Below the pieces are notes generated by a model. It searched no databases. It saw nothing but the letters and a program-made list of their open reading frames with translations, and was not told the origin of the DNA. A stretch of 64,000 bases of DNA from Phallusia mammillata (taxonomy: Eukaryota > Chordata > Ascidiacea > Phlebobranchia > Ascidiidae). Positions within the stretch are counted from its first letter, which is position 1; every line of letters starts with the position of its first letter. The DNA lies in NCBI GenBank assembly GCA_003260075.1, contig QLIY01000376.1:63392-127391 (forward strand), read 5' to 3'. Shown one piece after another: positions 62,319-64,000 of this stretch. The translations under genes and the position numbers were made by a program.

Positions 62319-64000
62319 TGATTTTTTTGTAATTGTGCAATATGGAACGAATATTCCGAATAACATGTTCATTGTGTTCGCCTTGTGGGACGTCAGCGCT
62401 TGCTACTGTTACATCAAATAAAGCTGAGCCTTTGCTTCTAAATCTGTTTCTTTTATTTCACAAACGTGACTTAATTTTAAAAGTATCTTACGAAACTAAT
62501 AGAATGAATAATATTATGGCGAGCGTTATCGACGGTGTGCTGGGAAACATAGTGATTTTGATAAAAAATGTAGGTTTAATGTTTTAAAAACAGAAAATTT
62601 TTTTTTAACAAACGATTTTTGCTCTTCCAGTGGTATCTTGAAAGACACAGTTCTAACAATGCGACAAAAGCATCAACACACACACAACTACAGCGATGAA
62701 AAGCTTGTGCAGAAACTGGCACCAATGAAAGACGCCTTCACCAGGATAACGGCGGTTATTTCCAGTGCCAGATCAATGGGGGGGGGGCGTATGGGACATC
62801 GAAACGTCGGGTATTTATAATAAAACTGCTGGAAAAGCAATACCCGCTGAAAATCGCATTTGCCTTATTTTTCTGGCCATTAGCGCAGTCCAATGGAATT
62901 AAAACGTATGAAAAAACAACTGGTAAAAAATAAATATGAAGACGAACGTTTTAAAATTTAGGATATCGAAAATAGGTCACCAACCACACGAACACCTAAA
63001 AATATAGATGACAAAATAAATATTCCCTAAGCACTGGAATTAAAATGCTTCACTGAATTACGAAACGCTCAAAAATCTACAAATCGAAACCCCCAAAAAT
63101 ACCATACGCATTTTCGCAACCCTGTTGCAATGCTGTTCCAATGACTGATAGTTATGCTTTAGTATGAAGAAGTTCACTCTAGTAATACTAATGTAAGAAA
63201 CCTAAGACAACCTTTTTAAGGGCACGGGTTGCTATATTTGGTTCCCTTTAGACAAAACCACCATATCGGACCACTGTCAGTGATCCAAAACAAACTACAA
63301 ACGGACTATTTAAACCGAAGGGGGGGGGGTTTTCACAAACTCGACAGATTTGTACACGGCGCCGTTGGTGAGAAACACGGAACTTACCGTGAAATACACC
63401 GGTGTGTTTGTGAAAGCTGTTACATCACTGTCAGTGATCCAAAACAAACTACAAACGGACTATTTAAACCGAAACTGGTGACGAATGTATAAAGAATGTA
63501 TGGACCCCTGCAGAGAAATACTTTGGTGTTTACCAACAAATACGATTACAAGGGTTGATAGCGTTGCTGTACAAACTTGCGGTCAGACACGTTAAGCTTG
63601 AGCGCCCCGTTGCACAGAGTCGTCTCGCAAGATCTGCTAAACACACCTAGTGGTTACAGAATCGGCGAACCTTTAAAGGTATTGCGGTAAATTGATGTGG
63701 TGCCTATAAATTCATGAGACAACTAGGTCTTGTCTACATTCTACTTGGTGTCTGCCATATCTCTACTTTTACTGCATTTGCACTTCACAAAAACGTAGCC
63801 TTATTAAGAGCCCCAAATATTGTTTGTTTAAAAATGCTGATTTGCATTAATTTGGTTATATTAACTCTATTATCACCAAATAAATTGGGTACGACAGTGT
63901 GTACAACCTGCCGCCGGAACGCCAAATGGAGGCAATAGAACAGAGGTTGTGCAGCTCGCAGAGACGTTTAGATTTAAAATGAAGTTTGACCCACGTAGCT
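62319..64000. other. Downstream flank with repeats, no gene recognised
   Basis: 62640-62860 holds a repeat on the plus strand related to the hammerhead-like family (GACGCCTTCACCAGGATAA, CATCGAAACGTCGG, AAAACTGCTGGAAAAGCAAT), cut by ten G at 62778-62787. 63268-63319 is repeated at 63424-63475, with ten G at 63320-63329. A small plus-strand frame at 63714-63938 starts with a signal-like stretch but has no recognisable domain. Confidence 0.5.

Noticed and set aside
63714-63938. Small plus-strand frame with a hydrophobic start
   Set aside because: No recognised domain, no clear promoter or splice context; could be chance in AT-rich DNA.
1-64000. CRISPR arrays, bacterial operons, phage or toxin genes
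   Set aside because: Spliced animal genes throughout; no regularly spaced repeats and no prokaryotic gene arrangement.

Overview
This window looks like nuclear DNA of a tunicate, most likely a Ciona-like ascidian. The reasons are short AT-rich GT-AG introns, many short dispersed elements in introns, and an animal-only gene pair. The species is inference; nothing in the sequence fixes it.

Two genes stand head to head. On the minus strand (7883 down to 906) is a complete 13-exon WDPCP/fritz homologue, a planar-cell-polarity and ciliogenesis effector. Its splice phases all agree and give 613 codons plus stop. On the plus strand (8856 to 61858) is one giant secreted glycoprotein gene of about 61 exons, whose phases also agree from signal peptide to stop. 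Its order is: signal peptide, CUB, EGF, three VWD-C8-TIL assemblies (D1, D2, D3), a WxxW/CysD domain, a short run of von Willebrand C-like (VWC) modules, a fourth assembly (D4) carrying GDPH, a long array of VWC modules, and a C-terminal cystine knot. I estimate 4,400-4,500 residues after removing duplicated pieces. It belongs to the VWF / gel-forming mucin / otogelin superfamily, but I see no Ser/Thr/Pro-rich mucin tract and no VWA domains.

Layout: 1-905, 3' flank of WDPCP. 906-7883, WDPCP with several DNA transposons in its introns. 7884-8855, shared upstream region with a TATA box for the plus-strand gene. 8856-30323, N-terminal half (CUB, EGF, D1-D3, first part of WxxW). 30518-36996, rest of WxxW and first VWC cluster. 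37363-41032, D4. 41521-61046, VWC array, broken by a 772-N gap and a ~5 kb near-identical duplicate. 61359-61858, cystine knot and stop. 61859-64000, 3' flank and repeats.

The assembly is visibly imperfect. About 28 runs of ten C (up to ~46 kb) or ten G (from ~52 kb) sit at points where the sequence jumps back and repeats itself. Their constant length and the matching duplicated flanks suggest artificial spacers between uncollapsed, probably allelic, contigs. Several exons therefore appear twice.

Functionally, WDPCP acts inside the cell at the ciliary base. The giant protein is secreted and, by its D domains, CysD and cystine knot, probably forms disulfide-linked multimers or a gel. Head-to-head placement does not by itself link their roles.
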